The notes under the pieces are model-generated. The model saw nothing but the letters and a program-made list of their open reading frames with translations, was not told where the DNA came from and did no database searches. Below, one piece after another: positions 5,261 to 5,596 of a stretch of DNA of 5,596 nt. Origin of the DNA: Oscillospiraceae bacterium. GTDB lineage: Bacteria; Bacillota; Clostridia; Oscillospirales; Ruminococcaceae. A program made the position numbers and the translations under genes. Every line of letters begins with the position of its first letter. Positions within the stretch are counted from its first letter, which is position 1. Where the stretch lies: assembly GCA_015067375.1 (NCBI GenBank), contig SVMQ01000163.1, forward strand, positions 1-5,596, read 5' to 3'.

Positions 5261-5349
5261 TATAATAACGATTACACGATGATATGCATCATGTCCGCCT
5301 GTGCCACGGCATAACGCGCGCATTTTGCCATCGGAAAAGGAGAATTGAC
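5261..5349 (+). promoter_or_regulatory. Leader of xylB with a small palindrome and a GC-rich patch
   Basis: About 89 nt, the longest leader in the window. ATGAT-ATGC-ATCAT (5279-5292) is a perfect 5-bp inverted repeat with a 4-nt centre, about 18 nt after the predicted transcript start and suitably placed for an operator. A GC-rich patch follows with GGCA (5308-5311) able to pair with TGCC (5326-5329) around GCGCGC. AGGAG at 5338-5342 is 7 nt before the ATG. No known riboswitch or T-box is recognised. Confidence 0.4.
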
Positions 5350-5596
5350 ATGGCTTATATTTTAGGAGTTGACATCGGAACCTCGGGTACCAAGACCGTA
5401 CTTTTTTCTGAGGACGGCAAGGCTGTAGCTTCCGCAACATACGAATACCCCCTGTACACACCGCAGAACGGTTATGCAGAGCAGGATCCGCTTGACTGGT
5501 GGAACGCTTCCGTAAACGGCATCAAGGACGTTATCGCTGCAAGCGAGGTAAACGCTGAAGATATCAAGGGTATCGGTCTTTCGGGTCAGATGCACG
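5350..5596 (+). CDS. xylB: Xylulokinase, N-terminal part, cut by the window end
   Basis: 82 complete codons of an FGGY-family sugar kinase, which are usually about 490-510 residues. Visible are GVDIGTSGTK (6-15), the ATP-phosphate loop at the start of the FGGY_N domain, GYAEQDPLDWW (41-51), and GLSGQMH (76-82) at the cut. The last two are typical of xylulokinase rather than glycerol kinase or gluconokinase. The enzyme phosphorylates D-xylulose to xylulose 5-phosphate in the cytoplasm, feeding the pentose phosphate pathway after xylose isomerase. AGGAG 7 nt before the ATG fixes the start. The four visible lysines are all AAG, as in glgA. Some FGGY members with similar N-termini act on other pentuloses, so substrate certainty needs the missing part. 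Confidence 0.9.
   Translation, partial: MAYILGVDIGTSGTKTVLFSEDGKAVASATYEYPLYTPQNGYAEQDPLDWWNASVNGIKDVIAASEVNAEDIKGIGLSGQMH

Noticed and set aside
5190..5349. CcpA cre site or classical XylR operator before xylB
   Set aside because: No stretch fits the cre consensus or the long XylR inverted repeat well enough. Only the short ATGAT-N4-ATCAT palindrome stands out.
5243..5595. Minus-strand open frames over the xylB leader and start
   Set aside because: They are antisense to the xylulokinase N-terminus and the promoter region, with no family resemblance.
1..5596. Mobile element, toxin-antitoxin, phage-defence or CRISPR system
   Set aside because: No transposase, integrase, terminal repeats, spacer arrays or known defence domains are visible. 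The DnaD-like gene alone is not enough to call a prophage remnant.

Overview
The window reads like chromosomal DNA of a gut-type member of the Clostridia, most likely an Oscillospiraceae/Ruminococcus-like bacterium. This is an inference from AT-rich intergenic DNA, strong AGGAGG-type ribosome binding sites, near-consensus sigma-A promoters with 17-nt spacers, a DnaD-type replication protein with two DnaB_2-like repeats, and a glycogen synthase plus xylulokinase gene set. No mobile element, CRISPR array, rRNA or tRNA is visible. No gene-free stretch exceeds about 255 bases.

Layout. (1) 1-839, minus strand: a DnaD-domain protein whose C-terminus lies outside the window. (2) 840-1094: a divergent promoter region with one promoter for the DnaD gene and one for glgA, built alike, plus a small T-tract direct repeat. 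(3) 1095-2843, plus strand: glgA (glycogen synthase, GT5) followed by a 94-residue TPR-like protein, probably one transcript. (4) 2851-2876: a strong hairpin. (5) 2897-3926: a Nudix hydrolase and a GNAT acetyltransferase overlapping by 11 bases, so probably translationally coupled. (6) 3931-4647: a perfect-consensus promoter and an unrecognised protein with two membrane segments. (7) 4655-4677: a bidirectional terminator between convergent genes. (8) 4682-5128, minus strand: a DUF1653-like protein with its own perfect-consensus promoter. (9) 5190-5349: a divergent promoter region and an approximately 89-nt leader for xylB. (10) 5350-5596: the start of xylB (xylulokinase), cut by the window end.

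How the genes work together. GlgA (glycogen storage) and XylB (entry of xylose into the pentose phosphate pathway) are the two clear metabolic genes. All 30 lysines of GlgA and all 4 visible lysines of XylB use AAG, unlike the small genes between them, which suggests high expression of the sugar genes. The genes between are small housekeeping or accessory genes with no evident shared pathway. I see no convincing new multi-gene system. The best leads are the missing lysine in the GlgA KTGGL motif, the small TPR protein behind glgA, and the unrecognised membrane protein with a textbook promoter.
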